A stretch of 5,631 nt of DNA from Spirochaetota bacterium. Lineage in GTDB: Bacteria > Spirochaetota > UBA4802 > UB4802. A program made the translations under genes and the position numbers. Below, in pieces: positions 5,031 to 5,631 of this stretch; the first letter of the stretch is position 1; each line of letters begins with the position of its first letter. The notes beneath the pieces were generated by a model. It saw only the letters and a program-made list of their open reading frames with translations, was not told the origin of the DNA and did no database searches. The stretch is from assembly GCA_029548025.1 (NCBI GenBank), contig JAKPOE010000430.1, positions 1 through 5,631 of the forward strand, in the 5' to 3' direction.

Positions 5031-5459
5031 TTACAGTAAATATAGTTCTTTATCAGCAAGCAATTGATATCCCGAGTCTCGTAATACTTTTTCTGCTGCT
5101 TTAGGATTGTCTACCTGAAATACAAATGCTGACTCTTCATGTGGTTTGATAGTAAATCCATAAGCATCGTCAACGTTAATAGAATGTTCTTTTAGCAGTG
5201 CAGCAACTTTATGGAGACTACCTGGCTTGTCCTGTATTTTCACAGCAACGATCTCTTTCAATGTGGCTGCAATACCTTCATCTTTTAATGCAGTACACCC
5301 ATCCTCTGGGCGATCCAGTAAAAGTTTAATAATGCCGTAATCACCCGAATCATTGATGGTAATAGCCCTGATATTAATATTCTGACTTGCAAGAACATTG
5401 GTTATTCGCTCAATTTTTCCTGGTTTATTTTCTGCAAACACAGATACCTGATATGCCAT
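5031..5459 (-). CDS. tandem ACT-domain protein (COG4747-like), putative amino-acid-binding regulator
   Basis: 142 residues. GGAGG (5470-5466) lies 6 bases before the ATG at 5459, so a longer frame from 5480 is rejected. Two ACT domains fill the protein. The first (about 3-67) has VSVFAENKPGKIERITNVLA with the N-K-P-G turn and INIRAITI. The second (about 71-138) has VAVKIQDKPGSLHKVAALLK with D-K-P-G and INVDDAYGF. ACT domains bind amino acids at subunit interfaces; this stand-alone double form has no catalytic domain. In anaerobic bacteria and archaea, relatives often sit beside phenylacetate-CoA ligase or indolepyruvate oxidoreductase genes, suggesting control of aryl-acid or branched-chain metabolism. 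Any such partner would lie beyond 5631. A TTGACA at 5619-5614 on the minus strand could be a -35 box, but the matching -10 (TGGAAT) is poor. Ligand and target are unknown. Confidence 0.88.
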   Translation of the reverse strand: MAYQVSVFAENKPGKIERITNVLASQNINIRAITINDSGDYGIIKLLLDRPEDGCTALKDEGIAATLKEIVAVKIQDKPGSLHKVAALLKEHSINVDDAYGFTIKPHEESAFVFQVDNPKAAEKVLRDSGYQLLADKELYLL

Positions 5460-5465
5460 AGTGTA

Positions 5466-5470
5466 CCTCC
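5466..5470 (-). promoter_or_regulatory. ribosome binding site of the ACT-domain gene
   Basis: GGAGG on the minus strand, 6 bases before the ATG at 5459; it settles the start of the 142-residue protein. Confidence 0.85.
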
Positions 5471-5631
5471 ATAGCTGCATAATTATTATTGATAGTGTTA
5501 ATAACAGCTTTTTTCATGCATACAACATTTAACAAAAAGATTTTACAATGTTTTGCACTCTCAAGTATATTAAAAAGTAACGTTTTGAATATTCCATATT
5601 TATAACGTACGGTTGTCAAAAACACGTTTAG

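Noticed and set aside
4837..5067. 76-codon plus-strand ORF
   Set aside because: It is antisense to the methyltransferase start and crosses the ACT-gene terminator; no ribosome binding site or family signal.
5425..5625. 66-codon minus-strand ORF upstream of the ACT gene
   Set aside because: It overlaps the ACT gene start and its GGAGG site in another frame, and has AT-rich, non-coding composition.
1..5631. CRISPR array, tRNA, rRNA, insertion sequence or phage genes
   Set aside because: No regularly spaced repeats, cloverleaf folds, conserved rRNA stretches, or transposase or integrase motifs were seen on reading both strands.

Overview
The window is AT-rich DNA from a bacterium with an outer-membrane type envelope. 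It encodes an RlpA-type septal lipoprotein with a SPOR domain and two further probable lipoproteins, one of them only 50 residues long. Two of the three lipoboxes have Phe at the -3 position, a relaxed pattern often seen in spirochaetes. Together with the anaerobe-typical tandem-ACT protein this makes Spirochaetota a reasonable guess, but nothing here proves it. Shine-Dalgarno sequences of the GGAGG type are good and decide most starts.

Layout: 2-301 (+) is the 3' end of a gene entering from the left, with a TPR-like end. 302-936 holds no convincing intact gene, but it contains an island of higher GC (about 540-780) that looks like a decayed coding fragment or a structured or repeated element. 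937-1782 (-) is rlpA, with a Rho-independent terminator folded over its stop codon. A divergent spacer with a strong GNRA-capped hairpin leads into 1935-2996 (+), a full-length DegT/DnrJ/EryC1-fold protein that lacks the PLP-binding lysine. A good sigma-70-type promoter then drives 3250-3654 (+), a QueD/PTPS-family enzyme, followed by a tiny lipoprotein gene (3734-3886, +) closed by a 12-bp-stem terminator.

The right part is all on the minus strand: a tandem-ACT protein (5031-5459) with its own terminator, a 76-residue N-terminal stump of a DNA methyltransferase (4683-4913), and a 118-residue lipoprotein (4193-4549).

The genes do not form one pathway. They read as short, mostly single-gene transcription units: cell envelope (rlpA and two lipoproteins), deazapurine/pterin metabolism (queD-like), amino-acid sensing (ACT), an uncertain sugar-aminotransferase-like protein, and the remains of a methylation gene. 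I see no phage, CRISPR, IS element or complete defence system. The items most worth following are the lysine-less DegT homologue, the Cys-Glu motif in the QueD homologue, and the GC island at 519-807.
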